Positions 1-9,716 of a stretch of 64,000 nt of DNA are shown here, piece by piece. The notes under the pieces are model-generated. The model searched no databases, was not told the origin of the DNA, and saw only the letters and a list, made by a program, of their open reading frames with translations. Position 1 is the first letter of the stretch. Every line of letters starts with the position of its first letter. A program made the position numbers and the translations under genes. Where the stretch lies: positions 186,001 to 250,000 of the forward strand of contig NZ_FCNU01000028.1 of NCBI RefSeq assembly GCF_001545115.1, in the 5' to 3' direction. Origin of the DNA: Candidatus Protochlamydia phocaeensis (lineage in GTDB: Bacteria > Chlamydiota > Chlamydiia > Chlamydiales > Parachlamydiaceae).

Positions 1-902
1 GCGGAGTGGGTGCTTTCTATGCCGCTATGTTCCATCTGACGACCCATGCGTTTGTCAAAGCCTTATTGTTCCTTTCTGCCGGAAATGTGATTCATATGAT
101 GCATGGCACAACCGATATGAATCAAATGGGAGGACTGGCTAAAAAATTTCCCAAGACCCATTGGTTTTTCTTGATTGGCGTATTAGCTTTATCGGGAATC
201 CCTCCGCTTTCGGGATTTTTCAGCAAAGAACTGATTTTAGAGCAAGAGCATATTGCCGGATTCGACATGCTTTTTTATGTCGGTTTGGCCGCTTCCATTC
301 TCACCGCCTTTTATCTGACACGCGCCTATTGCCTCACTTTTACCGGCAAGCCTCTTCTTGAACAAAAAGTTTTTGATGCGATCAAGGAAGCTCCTCCTGT
401 CATGACAATTCCCGTCGCAATTTTAGCTTTTCTCTCTGTCATTGGAGGAGTGTTCGGCTTTGCTTTCAATGGCATTCCTCCCTTGGAAAGCTTCCTCGAA
501 GAAGTCGGCGTGACGCTGCTTGGAAATGAACCCATGCATCAGCTATTCTTCATGTGGGAGACTTGGCTGGCTATTATTGGGGCCTTGCTGGGAGTCGGAA
601 CGGCTGCTTGGATGTATACGCGCTATGTCAATCAACTCGGTTCACCTATCGCATTCTTGAAAAATTCTTTTTACGTTAATGAGATTTATGAGGCTCTAAT
701 CGAGAAACCACTTGAGGCGCTTTCTCGCTTTATTGCAAATCAGTTTGAACCTAAGGTGTTTGATGGAATGATCCAAGGCGTCGTAGTCTCCTCACAGGGG
801 ACGGCACGTTGGCTTCAACGGCTTCAAAGCGGGCAAATCCGCTCCTATATCGCCTTAATGGTTGTCGGAATGGCACTTTTAATTTTTTACTTCGCTTTTT
901 GA
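1..902 (+). CDS. nuoL: NADH-quinone oxidoreductase subunit L, C-terminal part
   Basis: This is the C-terminal ~300 residues of NuoL, the large antiporter-like membrane subunit of complex I that carries part of proton translocation coupled to NADH oxidation. The reading frame is open to the left edge, so the real start lies before the window. The stretch FHLTTHAFVKALLFLSAGNV is a hallmark of NuoL, with the conserved His and Lys of the transmembrane proton channel. Several hydrophobic helices follow, and the last one ends at the C-terminus. nuoM follows after 9 nt, so the genes form one operon. An intact upstream nuo cluster is expected but not visible. Confidence 0.95.
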   Translation, partial: GVGAFYAAMFHLTTHAFVKALLFLSAGNVIHMMHGTTDMNQMGGLAKKFPKTHWFFLIGVLALSGIPPLSGFFSKELILEQEHIAGFDMLFYVGLAASILTAFYLTRAYCLTFTGKPLLEQKVFDAIKEAPPVMTIPVAILAFLSVIGGVFGFAFNGIPPLESFLEEVGVTLLGNEPMHQLFFMWETWLAIIGALLGVGTAAWMYTRYVNQLGSPIAFLKNSFYVNEIYEALIEKPLEALSRFIANQFEPKVFDGMIQGVVVSSQGTARWLQRLQSGQIRSYIALMVVGMALLIFYFAF

Positions 903-911
903 GGATTGATC

Positions 912-2375
912 ATGCCTAACTTGCTGTGGCTATTTTTCACACCATTCATGACAGCTGCCGTGGCGTTTGCCCTGTCATTTATTCCAGGAAAAAAATTAAA
1001 GCCTCTTGCTGTTGCATTGAGCTTGATTCCATTAGCGATTTTGCTTTTTGGAGGGATGAATTGGATTGGAGCGCAAGTGGCTTATCCATGGCTTCCCGCC
1101 CTTTCTGTTGAATTTCACTTGAGCGTTGATTCCCTCTCGCTTCTTTTCCTTTATTTAACAGCCATTATCATTCCCATCAGCCTTTTGGCTATGCGCAGTG
1201 AGGAATTGCGATCCCCTGGGGTGTTTTACGGCTTAGTTTTGCTGCTGCAGGGATTGCTGATCGGTTTCTTTACCGCGCGCGATCTGGTTGTTTTTACGCT
1301 TTTTTGGGAAGCGATGCTGATCCCGCTTTATTTTATTATCAACTTTTGGGGAGGAGCGAAGCGCCAAGCGGCTGCCTTTAAATTTCTCATTTATCTTCTC
1401 GCCGGTTCTTCTTTAATGGTAGCCGGAGTGTTAGCCCTTTATTTAACGGCTTTGGCTAATGGAATGGGAACCTTTAATCTCGATGCATTGGCCCGTTTTT
1501 CCCATACCATGCCGCATGCCGCTTGGATTGGGTTTGTCTTTATCTTAGCCTTTGCAGTCAAGACGCCGCTGTTTCCCTTTCATGCCTGGCTGCCTGATGC
1601 CTACTATGAAGCTCCCATCGCCGGATCCATCCTTTTGTCTGCCCTGCTGTCTAAGGCGGGAATATACGGATTTTTACGGATCGGGCTTGAGCTCTTTCCA
1701 AACTTGATTCAGGCCTGGAGCCCTCTTTTATTGGGTTTGGCAATTGCCGGCGTCCTATATGGGGGGCTTGCCGCTTGGATGCAAAGCGATTTTAAGCGCC
1801 TCATTGCCTATTCAAGCTTTTCCCACGTCAATTTTGTGCTAGCTGGATTATTTGTCTGGAGTCAAGCGGCCCATGGGGGGGCAATCTTGCAAGCCATCAA
1901 TCATGGCATTAGCATTGCAGGCCTTTTTCTTGTTGTCGGTTGGCTGGAGGAACGGTTGCAATCGACCGCTATCGGCCCTGCCGGCGGATTGGCTAAATTT
2001 ATGCCGCATTTATGCTGGCTGACTTTGCTCTTTGTCCTTTCATCTGTTGCTTTGCCGGGTACAAATAGCTTTGTCGGAGAAATTATGATCCTTTTCGGAC
2101 TTTTTGGCCAGCATCCTTGGCTAGCCTCCATCTTAGGATTGACGGTGATTTTATCCGCTGTTTACATGTTGCGCTGGATGCAAAAAGTATATTTTGAGAC
2201 CCCACGTCCCTCCCAGCCTTCGTGGGTGGATATTAGTGGACGGGAATGGGCGATCGCCTTGCCTCTAGTTGCCCTAATCTTTTGGATCGGCCTCTATCCT
2301 TCCCCTATATTAAAACAAGTTGATCCTGCTGCTGAAAAAACCGTCGCTATTGCCCAACTAGAGGAGTCGCAATGA
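912..2375 (+). CDS. nuoM: NADH-quinone oxidoreductase subunit M
   Basis: NuoM is an antiporter-like membrane subunit of complex I in the inner membrane. The protein is 487 residues with about 14 hydrophobic segments. FWEAMLIPLYFIINFWGG carries the conserved Glu of the NuoM channel, and KTPLFPFHAWLPDAYYEAP is the signature around the channel Lys and His. I chose ATG 912 over an in-frame TTG at 906 because GAGGA (901-905) sits at normal ribosome-binding distance. The stop overlaps the nuoN start (ATGA), indicating translational coupling. Confidence 0.96.
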   Translation: MPNLLWLFFTPFMTAAVAFALSFIPGKKLKPLAVALSLIPLAILLFGGMNWIGAQVAYPWLPALSVEFHLSVDSLSLLFLYLTAIIIPISLLAMRSEELRSPGVFYGLVLLLQGLLIGFFTARDLVVFTLFWEAMLIPLYFIINFWGGAKRQAAAFKFLIYLLAGSSLMVAGVLALYLTALANGMGTFNLDALARFSHTMPHAAWIGFVFILAFAVKTPLFPFHAWLPDAYYEAPIAGSILLSALLSKAGIYGFLRIGLELFPNLIQAWSPLLLGLAIAGVLYGGLAAWMQSDFKRLIAYSSFSHVNFVLAGLFVWSQAAHGGAILQAINHGISIAGLFLVVGWLEERLQSTAIGPAGGLAKFMPHLCWLTLLFVLSSVALPGTNSFVGEIMILFGLFGQHPWLASILGLTVILSAVYMLRWMQKVYFETPRPSQPSWVDISGREWAIALPLVALIFWIGLYPSPILKQVDPAAEKTVAIAQLEESQ

Positions 2376-3814
2376 ATACCGCTTTAAGGCTTGCCGATTT
2401 TGCCGCCATCAGCCCTTTGCTTATTCTGTTTATCGGAGCGCTAGTCCTGCTCTTAATCGAAAGCATTTCCGAGAAAGCCTCTAAACTCGTTTCCTTTTAT
2501 TGGACAACGGCTATTTTACTTCTCACGCTTTTTGCAGCCTTTTATACCCCTCCAAGCGATAACTCGCTATTGACTTCCTGGTTACGGTTTGATTCTCTGG
2601 CTAAATTTTTAACGCTTTTCTTTGCGTTCATCGGCTTAAGCTCAGCTTTTTTATCTTCTGCCTTTTTTCAGCATTTTAAATCAGCCAATGGAGAATACTA
2701 TTTTCTGCTTCTTTCCACAGTGTTCGGCCTGATCTTAATCGGAGATGCAGCGGACTTTTTGACGCTATTTTTGGGGCTAGAGACGTTATCCATCGCGCTT
2801 TATATTTTGTGCAGCTATGTCAAAAAATGGGAAATTTCGCATGAAGGTGCGATTAAATATTTCTTAATCGGATCGATCGCAACGGCTTTTTTATTATACG
2901 GCATTGCCTTGATCTATGGAGCAATCGGTACGACGCGCTTTGATCAATTGCTTAATGGCTATCATGGCTTGCAAGCGAATACCGGTAAAACCCTCTTTTT
3001 GGGCGGCATTGCGTTGGTGACGCTAGGGCTGGCTTTTAAAGCCGCAATCGTTCCCTTTCATGTATGGGCTCCTGACGTATATGAAGGGGCTTCCACTCCG
3101 ATCACGGCTTTTATGGCCGTGGGAACAAAGGCAGGGGCTTTTGCCGCCTTTATGATTGTATTCCTGCTCGCTCTTCCGCATTTCAATCTGCTGTGGAATG
3201 AAGGGATTTCCTTGCTCGCTTATGCCACGCTGATTTATGCGAATATAGTGGCTATGCGGCAGGTGCAGCTGCGCCGTTTCTTTGCCTATTCAGGCATTGC
3301 ACAGGCTGGATTTCTGCTTATCCCTCTTGCTGCCGGGACGCCCGATGCATTGCAAGCCATGCTATTCTACCTTGTTGTCTATGCTTTGGCGACTTTAGGT
3401 TCTTTTGCCGTTCTTGTCTTTATTGATAAGCGCAGCGAAGGTGTGATGCTGCATGACTTACATGGCTTCTTCCATCGCTCTCCGGTCTTGGCCACGCTCT
3501 TTACTCTTTGCTTGATGACTTTAGCGGGCATTCCTCCCACAATTGGATTCTTTGCTAAATTCTATCTTTTCAAAGTCGCTTTCCAAGCTGGCTACTATGG
3601 CTTAGTCATTGTCGGATTGCTGGCGACTATTCTCTCTGCTTTTTATTATTTGCGCATTGTAGCCGTCATGCTTTCAAAGGCGCCTATGGAGGCGATGGCT
3701 TCCTTGCGTTCTTGGCCGGCAGCAATCGTAGGGGCCGTTTCCTTTGCAGGAATCGTGCTTTTGTCCATTTATCCCGATCCATTGATGGCTTTACTGCCAG
3801 TGATTGGTAGATAA
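2372..3814 (+). CDS. nuoN: NADH-quinone oxidoreductase subunit N
   Basis: NuoN is the third antiporter-like subunit of complex I. The protein has 480 residues and is almost entirely transmembrane helices. FLGLETLSIALYILCSYVK and KAAIVPFHVWAPDVYEGAST are the NuoN versions of the conserved channel Glu and Lys/His motifs. ATG 2372 overlaps the nuoM stop by 4 nt and is preceded by GAGGAG (2361-2366). It is the last gene of the nuo operon here, as the next gene is on the other strand. Complex I is absent from Chlamydiaceae, which use a Na+-translocating NADH dehydrogenase, but is known from environmental chlamydiae. Confidence 0.96.
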   Translation: MNTALRLADFAAISPLLILFIGALVLLLIESISEKASKLVSFYWTTAILLLTLFAAFYTPPSDNSLLTSWLRFDSLAKFLTLFFAFIGLSSAFLSSAFFQHFKSANGEYYFLLLSTVFGLILIGDAADFLTLFLGLETLSIALYILCSYVKKWEISHEGAIKYFLIGSIATAFLLYGIALIYGAIGTTRFDQLLNGYHGLQANTGKTLFLGGIALVTLGLAFKAAIVPFHVWAPDVYEGASTPITAFMAVGTKAGAFAAFMIVFLLALPHFNLLWNEGISLLAYATLIYANIVAMRQVQLRRFFAYSGIAQAGFLLIPLAAGTPDALQAMLFYLVVYALATLGSFAVLVFIDKRSEGVMLHDLHGFFHRSPVLATLFTLCLMTLAGIPPTIGFFAKFYLFKVAFQAGYYGLVIVGLLATILSAFYYLRIVAVMLSKAPMEAMASLRSWPAAIVGAVSFAGIVLLSIYPDPLMALLPVIGR

Positions 3815-3984
3815 GAGGAAAAGCTGGATAGGCTCGATGGACGATGAAGGATTGAGGCAAATTTTCCTTCCATAAGATTTAACGCAAATGCGCAAAAGAG
3901 GGCAATAGGCTAAATGTCCTAACCGTTTAACTCTCTGCGTTAATTATTTGAACGCTTATTGAAAACAAAGCTTTTGAGAAGAGA

Positions 3985-4893
3985 TTATTTATTTTTCTCT
4001 TCTTTTGATTCGGATGTCGAATCCATATAGGCGTAGATTTCCATTAATTCCGTTTCTGGGGGGTGGCTAAAATTTGAACGCGCATTTCCATGCTGGTCAT
4101 AGATTAGTCCGCCCAAAAATGTCTTTGATTTATTATACAGCTTTAATTCTTGCAAATGCCTTTGCAGCTGAACCGCCCCTTCTATTATTTTTGGATAGAC
4201 AAGAAGGGGAATAATATTGGCAGATGTCTCATAAGACCTGACGACTGTCGCGTCATTGTACTTTTTAATGGCGATACCTGCAATGGCTCCAGCGACTAAT
4301 GCCCAAGGCGCGGTCATGCCGAATATGTAGCTTATAGGCGTAACAACTAGACAGCCTAACGTGCCTTTAAGAAATCCCAGGGTGTTTTTTATCCCATCTT
4401 GCCGGATGCTATGGGTAACTTCGTGGGCCAGGACAGATTTAACTGCTCCTTTGGCTATTTCTGGTTTTTCTGCATAAAAATGAAGATAGAACTGGGTAAA
4501 TGCCTTTGTAAGAATTAAGTCCTTCTCGTCCTCCCTTACATTCATCCGTTTAATTACCCTTTTGGATAAATCCTCAACGCTTTCTTTTTGGGGATTATGC
4601 TTAAGAAGAATAGATTCATCTATTACTTCACCCCAACACTGCAGAAAAATAGCCGGAATATAAATGGATTCGAAAAAAGAGTAAGGTAAAAAATGTAATT
4701 GATTGACTACGCGAATTTTGAATTCTGGAACTTTATCTGCCTGCAAATAATTCGTTATGTCAATCCCTATTTGCTGAATGACAGCTTCAGCGATTTTAAT
4801 GCGTTCTTGCGCAGACATTTGCTTGGGATGCTTCTTTGCATATTCCCCATTAGGAAAAAAATCTTTATATAGGCTGTGGATAACTGGGAACAT
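3985..4893 (-). CDS. M48-like membrane zinc metallopeptidase
   Basis: A 302-residue protein resembling M48 (HtpX/Ste24-like) zinc peptidases. HEVTH at about residues 157-161 is the HExxH zinc motif. It is followed by two hydrophobic segments (around PISYIFGMTAPWALVAGAIA), then SYETSAN, a plausible ExxA-type third-ligand motif, and SHPPETELMEI near the C-terminus, where M48 proteins carry an (S/T)HP motif. The start at ATG 4893 is preferred over a TTG six codons upstream because AAGGAG lies 4 nt before it. It stands alone, converging with nuoN. Substrate and topology are unknown; membrane protein quality control is the family's usual role. Confidence 0.65.
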   Translation of the reverse strand: MFPVIHSLYKDFFPNGEYAKKHPKQMSAQERIKIAEAVIQQIGIDITNYLQADKVPEFKIRVVNQLHFLPYSFFESIYIPAIFLQCWGEVIDESILLKHNPQKESVEDLSKRVIKRMNVREDEKDLILTKAFTQFYLHFYAEKPEIAKGAVKSVLAHEVTHSIRQDGIKNTLGFLKGTLGCLVVTPISYIFGMTAPWALVAGAIAGIAIKKYNDATVVRSYETSANIIPLLVYPKIIEGAVQLQRHLQELKLYNKSKTFLGGLIYDQHGNARSNFSHPPETELMEIYAYMDSTSESKEEKNK

Positions 4894-5213
4894 ATTTCTC
4901 CTTATCAACAATACGATAATTAATTTAATAAATATTTGAAGACAAGTTTATCTAAAAGCAGATGATCTTTATAACGCAGTGAATTTAAAAATGAATCCAT
5001 TTCGATATAAATGAAATAGCGGTCCATATAGGTGGAATATTCCATTTCTTTTGAAAATACGCTTTAAAAATTTCTTCTTTTAGAGCTATTGACGGGAGCT
5101 GGCACTTTTTTGAAAACAGGCGCTAAAACAAGTTAACTTTGATTCCCTTTAGGGGACTTTAGATGTTTAATTTTTTATCCTTTAGCTTGAGTCCAAGAGA
5201 GTGAGAATGGCCT
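4894..5213. other. Intergenic stretch without recognised gene
   Basis: An AT-rich region between two minus-strand genes. It must hold the promoter of the metallopeptidase gene (upstream end) and the 3' end of the exporter transcript. I see no convincing small reading frame, no strong hairpin and no repeat-family copy in it. Confidence 0.5.
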
Positions 5214-6689
5214 CTAACAAGCAGGTTCATTCGGCCCGTCGGCGTCGCTTGTTTGCACAGCCCAGGCACCGCCAAGCGCTTTATAGAGGGAAATATAATG
5301 CAGAAGCAAATTGACTTGGCTTTGCAAATAGGCATCTTGGGAAGATAGCAAGGAGCGGTTGGCTGTTTGGACCTCTAAGTAGCTTTTCACTCCGCGTTCA
5401 TAGAGCTGCATCATTAGCGCATAGGTATCTTGATTAGCTTTGACAGCATCTGCTAAAGCGCGATAGCGCTCTAGTTCATAATGGAAAGACGCAATGGCAT
5501 TCTCCGTCTCTTCCAAAGCCTCCAAAACCGTTTTCTGGTAGCTATAAAGCGCTTCCCGCGTTTTAATTTTATTATAGTCGATATTTTGTTGGATCAGCTT
5601 GCTGTTAAAAATAGGGGCAAGCAGCTGGGGAGCAATGAAATAGGTGGTGCTGGAAGGATTTAATAAGGAGTGCAGCTGAGTGCTAATATCGCCAACAAAG
5701 CCCCGCAGTGAGAAGCGAGGGAAAAGGGAGGCAATGGCTGCATCGACGCGTTCTGCTGCTGCGGCCAACTGTCTTTCTGCTCTGCGGATATCTGGCCGTC
5801 GCCTTAAAAGCTCTGAGGGTATACCGATGGGCTTATCGCATGGCAAGAGAGGAAGGGAAGCGGGGACTTTAAGTTCGCAGGCTAGTTCGTTTGGAGCATA
5901 GCCTAGGAGAATAGATAGGCGATGAATGGACTTATTGATGGCTAAATCGAGCAGAGGTTTTTGAATGGCTAATTGGACAAGCTGATCTTCCGCTTGTTTT
6001 AAATCAATATCGCTTGCCTGGCCGATATGGAGAAGCGCTTTGGTTAAATGAATCGTGTCTTGTTGAGAAGAGAGATTAGCCTCCAAGAGGGCTAAGCGCT
6101 GCTGCGCGCTTCTTAGTTCAATATAATTCCTGGCGATTTCGGCCGATAAGGTCACCCATACATCGCCTAAGTTTTCCTCGGCTGCCTCCAATTCTGCCCT
6201 TAAGGCATTAATTTCATGAGCTGTTGCGCCGAATAGATCAATTTCCCATTCCGCATCAAATCCGATTTCAAAAAAATTGACATTGCGATCGATAGATTTC
6301 TTATGCTTAACGTCTCTTAATAGTCCTTTGAGCAAGGCCTCTTTGCTGAAGTAAAGATGGCCGGCTGTCAGTGAACCGTCGATATGGGGATAAAGCTTGG
6401 CATCGCCCGCTTTTTGTTCTTGGCGAGCTTCTAGGACTCTCATGGCAGCGATGGATAGATCAAAGTTTTGCTGGCTCGCCCGCTGAATTAGGAAATTGAG
6501 CATGGGATCATTGAGAGACTCCCACCATAAAAATTGGTCTAGGGGGCCTTCATGCATGCCATCTGAGCAGGACATTTCCCAGCTGCAGGGAATGTTGTCC
6601 ATTTCCGGCAATTCATCGCGGAGGGGGGCTTGGTTGCATCCTGTAAGAACCGCCAAGAATAAGGTTGTCAAAGGCCAAAAGCTGCGCAT
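5214..6689 (-). CDS. TolC/OprM-like outer-membrane efflux lipoprotein
   Basis: A 491-residue outer-membrane factor of the NodT/OprM type. It is expected to form the outer-membrane channel and periplasmic tunnel of a tripartite exporter. The N-terminus is a lipoprotein signal with lipobox LTGC at about residues 15-18. The remainder shows the duplicated OEP domain with long amphipathic helices, and IPSELLRRRPDIRRAERQL at about 290-310 is diagnostic of this family. It lies 10 nt downstream of the HlyD-like adaptor and is the last gene of a four-gene minus-strand operon. Confidence 0.9.
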   Translation of the reverse strand: MRSFWPLTTLFLAVLTGCNQAPLRDELPEMDNIPCSWEMSCSDGMHEGPLDQFLWWESLNDPMLNFLIQRASQQNFDLSIAAMRVLEARQEQKAGDAKLYPHIDGSLTAGHLYFSKEALLKGLLRDVKHKKSIDRNVNFFEIGFDAEWEIDLFGATAHEINALRAELEAAEENLGDVWVTLSAEIARNYIELRSAQQRLALLEANLSSQQDTIHLTKALLHIGQASDIDLKQAEDQLVQLAIQKPLLDLAINKSIHRLSILLGYAPNELACELKVPASLPLLPCDKPIGIPSELLRRRPDIRRAERQLAAAAERVDAAIASLFPRFSLRGFVGDISTQLHSLLNPSSTTYFIAPQLLAPIFNSKLIQQNIDYNKIKTREALYSYQKTVLEALEETENAIASFHYELERYRALADAVKANQDTYALMMQLYERGVKSYLEVQTANRSLLSSQDAYLQSQVNLLLHYISLYKALGGAWAVQTSDADGPNEPAC

Positions 6690-6699
6690 GTCTCTATCC

Positions 6700-7761
6700 T
6701 TATGAAGAAGTATCGATATAAACGTCCATTTGCTGTCCTACAAAAATATTCTTCGCGTCTTTCTTAAAGCGATAAATGACGTGCAGCACGCGCGTATCCA
6801 CTTTTTCTAGAATATCGTTGGTGATGTTCTGCTTGCTTGTCAGATAGGGCTCTAGTCGGACAAATTCCAATGGATATTCAATGCGGGCATCCCCTTGCGA
6901 AAAAGCAACGGCCTGGGCATCAGGGCGGAAATTGGAGATTTCGAATTGGTTGATGCTGGTTTTTAGATGCATCTCATCTATATTTCCCATGACCATAATG
7001 GGACTGCGCGCTGTATCGGCGGGCGGAAATTCTCCCTGATGGATTTTAACTTGTAAAATGGTTCCATCTATGGGGGCGCGAATAATCGTCCGTTCGATAT
7101 CGGCTTTGACGCGCTCGATACTTGCCTTTGCTTGCTGGGCTTCCAAATAGGCGATCTCCAGATCCGGCTTCCATGTGCCTGCTTTGATTTTATCGAAATT
7201 GGCTTTGGCTTGCAGCCATTTGGCTTCCGCTTGCTGGTAGTTAAACAGGCGCCGGGCGATCTCTTCTTGGCTCAAGGCTCGTGTGTCCTGCAGGCCTTGT
7301 ACCCGCTCGTATTGGCTGCGCGCCTGTTCCAGTCCTAATTCGGACTCTTTAAGCGAGGCTTCGGCAGCAGATATATCTTCAGGGCGTGGCAAGCCCTCTA
7401 GCCTTTTTAATCTAGCTAAAGCAATCTTATAGGCGACTAGACGGGAGTTGAAATCCGCTTCCAAGTCACTATCTTCCAGCCTTAAAAGAATCTCGCCTTT
7501 TTTGACTTTTTGCCCGACTTGTACGTAGACCTTATCTACAACTCGATTCACAGGCGTGCCAATAAAAATGCTCTCGCTGCTTGGTTCCACAATGCCCAAT
7601 GCAGAGAGATAGGATTTAAAAGGCGAGGTAGGGCGGGGAGGGGCAGCTGGATCTTGCTGCGCCTCTTCGGTTGCTATTAATAAGGGCTGCGGAATAGTTG
7701 TAAAGCCACTTATATAGGCTAGGGTGAGTGTCGCCACTCTAAAAAGGTATTTGTTAGTCAT
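6700..7761 (-). CDS. HlyD-family membrane fusion protein (DevB-like)
   Basis: A periplasmic adaptor protein of about 353 residues that would bridge the ABC transporter and the TolC-like channel. It has an N-terminal hydrophobic anchor, a biotinyl-lipoyl-like half (VYVQVGQKVKKGEILLRLED), a long coiled coil rich in Ala/Glu/Gln at about residues 90-200, then the second lipoyl half (IIRAPIDGTILQVKIHQGE) and a beta-barrel. I favour ATG 7761, which overlaps the ATPase stop by 8 nt. An ATG pair at 7788-7791 in frame would add ten residues. The order permease-ATPase-adaptor-TolC matches DevBCA/MacAB-type exporters. Confidence 0.88.
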   Translation of the reverse strand: MTNKYLFRVATLTLAYISGFTTIPQPLLIATEEAQQDPAAPPRPTSPFKSYLSALGIVEPSSESIFIGTPVNRVVDKVYVQVGQKVKKGEILLRLEDSDLEADFNSRLVAYKIALARLKRLEGLPRPEDISAAEASLKESELGLEQARSQYERVQGLQDTRALSQEEIARRLFNYQQAEAKWLQAKANFDKIKAGTWKPDLEIAYLEAQQAKASIERVKADIERTIIRAPIDGTILQVKIHQGEFPPADTARSPIMVMGNIDEMHLKTSINQFEISNFRPDAQAVAFSQGDARIEYPLEFVRLEPYLTSKQNITNDILEKVDTRVLHVIYRFKKDAKNIFVGQQMDVYIDTSS

Positions 7762-8452
7762 GGGGCTCGCCTGGGATAATTTGTCCATCATTCATGGTCA
7801 CGATTCGATCGGCAAATTGAAATGTGCGATGATCGTGCGTGACGACTAATACGGCTTTAGAAGCGTATAAAGCCAATTCGTGTAAAAAAGACATGATCTC
7901 GAATCCTGCAGTTTGGTCCAAAGCGCTTGTAGGTTCATCACAGACAATAATTTTGGGGTTTGTGACCATGGCGCGCGCAATTGCTACACGTTGTTGCTGG
8001 CCTTTGGACAAAAGGGCAGGGGAGACTGCTGACCGGTGGGCAAGATGCATGCGGTCCAGCATTTCCATGGACCGATCGATTGAATCCTGCCTAGAGTGGC
8101 CGGCAATTAAAAGGGGTAATCCGATATTTTCTACTACTGACAAAGTAGGAATAAGAAAAAGCGATTGAAAGACAATTCCAACATTATTCCGGCAAAATTC
8201 GGCCTTTTGAGCGGACGACATCTGATTGACATCTTGGCCCAATAAAAATAGCTGTCCTTCATCCGGCGTTAGAATCGCCGTAATAATGGATAACAGGGTT
8301 GTTTTGCCCGATCCTGAAGGGCCGACCAAAAGCGTCAGCTGCTTTTCATAAATATCTAGATCGATGCCCTTCAATGCTTCAACGCGGCTTTCTTGCTTTC
8401 CATAGATTTTCTTGATGCCCCGGCATTGAATTGCGACTGAATCTTTATCCAT
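7754..8452 (-). CDS. ABC transporter ATP-binding protein (LolD/MacB/DevA type)
   Basis: A 232-residue cytoplasmic ATPase that powers the adjacent permease. It has Walker A GPSGSGKTT (about residues 45-53), a variant signature LSKGQQQR (Lys replaces the usual Gly), Walker B IIVCDEPTSALD, and the switch His in VTHD. The length and AIQCRGIKKIYG start match the LolD/MacB group. The start lies 1 nt after the permease stop, so the two are transcribed together. The transported substrate cannot be read from the sequence. Confidence 0.92.
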   Translation of the reverse strand: MDKDSVAIQCRGIKKIYGKQESRVEALKGIDLDIYEKQLTLLVGPSGSGKTTLLSIITAILTPDEGQLFLLGQDVNQMSSAQKAEFCRNNVGIVFQSLFLIPTLSVVENIGLPLLIAGHSRQDSIDRSMEMLDRMHLAHRSAVSPALLSKGQQQRVAIARAMVTNPKIIVCDEPTSALDQTAGFEIMSFLHELALYASKAVLVVTHDHRTFQFADRIVTMNDGQIIPGEPHD

Positions 8453-8453
8453 A

Positions 8454-9605
8454 TTAATTACCCATCAGCGCTTTAGGATCTATTCGAAAGACTTTAAGAA
8501 TGCTGAGCCCGGCTGTAAATAGGCAAATCAAAATGACAACTACGCCTGTGAATAAGAAGAGCTGCCAAGGGAAAAGAAAGGCCAATGTGGTATTTTTGGT
8601 TGCTTCCCCCCAAAGAATAGTCGCCCCAATTCCCAATAAATATCCGATGATGCCAACTAATACAGCCTGAACGGCAATCATTTGCAAAATAGTATGCCTA
8701 TTTCCCCCCAAAGCTTTTATTAAAGCATAATACATTAAGTTCTCAACCGTTGTGATATAAAAAATTTGTCCGGCTATGGAAAATCCAATGATCATGCCTA
8801 ACGCAACGGATAGGCCGAAGTTAATCAAAATGCCTGTTTTCAAAAACGATCTGACAATGCGCTCTTTAAATTGTTCGCTCGTCAATGCGTCCAGTCCCGG
8901 ATGGACATTAATTTGTTTACGCACTTCTTGAATATTTTCTCCCGGAAGAGTCTTAGCAATAATAAAGCCGAGCTGATTGCCAAAAGAGGAGGCAAAATAA
9001 GAAAAATTTTTATAGGTGGTAAAAATAATGGGTTGAGGATAAAAACCTTGTGTAATCTGACAGATGCCAACAACGACTGCACGATGGTCGTTAATGGCCA
9101 GTTCGTCGCCAATTTTTAAGGGAACTTTGCTTCCGTCGGGCCGCGTTTTAGCTAAAATACCGTTTGCGGAGTAAATATCAACAATGACGCCTCCCTCGCG
9201 GCGCATTTCCTTGATATTGCCTTCTATCATATGACTGGGGGCGCCAATTAAAGTCGCATCGTCTATTCCATAAAGCTGGCAAATTTGAAAAATACCGGAG
9301 TCCGTCACCATCGGGAGGCTGATCAATCCGATGGGCATGGCCCACTCGATGCCAGGCGTACTGCGTACAATATCCAGATAGCTCTCTGGCATGCGGCGCA
9401 ATTTATCATCGCTTTCGGTGGCAGGGTCGACGACCCAAATATTAGGCTCGGGGATATCGGTTACCGTCCGATAAGAGCGCGAGATCAACCCTAAAAAAAT
9501 AGCGGATTGTTGGGAAATCAAGAGGGTGGCTAGGAAAATTCCAAAAATAATGCCAATAAAAGAGGCGCGTTTTCCTATGAGCATTTTAAGGGCAAGAAGG
9601 ATCAT
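8454..9605 (-). CDS. ABC transporter permease, FtsX/MacB-like (DevC type)
   Basis: A 383-residue permease with the classic MacB/DevC layout: one N-terminal membrane helix (about residues 15-35), a large extracytoplasmic domain (about 40-260), then three C-terminal helices. DevC proteins of heterocyst glycolipid exporters show the same IGKRASFIGIIFGIFLATLL-type N-terminus. It is the first gene of the four-gene exporter operon; ATG 9605 has only a weak ribosome-binding site. The system probably exports a lipid or small hydrophobic molecule to the outer membrane or host, which is inference from the family. Confidence 0.87.
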   Translation of the reverse strand: MILLALKMLIGKRASFIGIIFGIFLATLLISQQSAIFLGLISRSYRTVTDIPEPNIWVVDPATESDDKLRRMPESYLDIVRSTPGIEWAMPIGLISLPMVTDSGIFQICQLYGIDDATLIGAPSHMIEGNIKEMRREGGVIVDIYSANGILAKTRPDGSKVPLKIGDELAINDHRAVVVGICQITQGFYPQPIIFTTYKNFSYFASSFGNQLGFIIAKTLPGENIQEVRKQINVHPGLDALTSEQFKERIVRSFLKTGILINFGLSVALGMIIGFSIAGQIFYITTVENLMYYALIKALGGNRHTILQMIAVQAVLVGIIGYLLGIGATILWGEATKNTTLAFLFPWQLFLFTGVVVILICLFTAGLSILKVFRIDPKALMGN

Positions 9606-9716
9606 AGCATTCTGTCTATTAGGGTAAATTTTGCAATTTACCAGAGCTTCCCACTCTTTGCCAACAATAGATTTAAAAATTTAATTAATGTCTCGTGTTT
9701 CTGACGCAAAAGAAGG

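Noticed and set aside
5040-5213. A possible small RNA or riboswitch before the end of the TolC-like gene
   Set aside because: Hairpins there are short and lack a terminator T-run, and nothing matches a riboswitch consensus I know.
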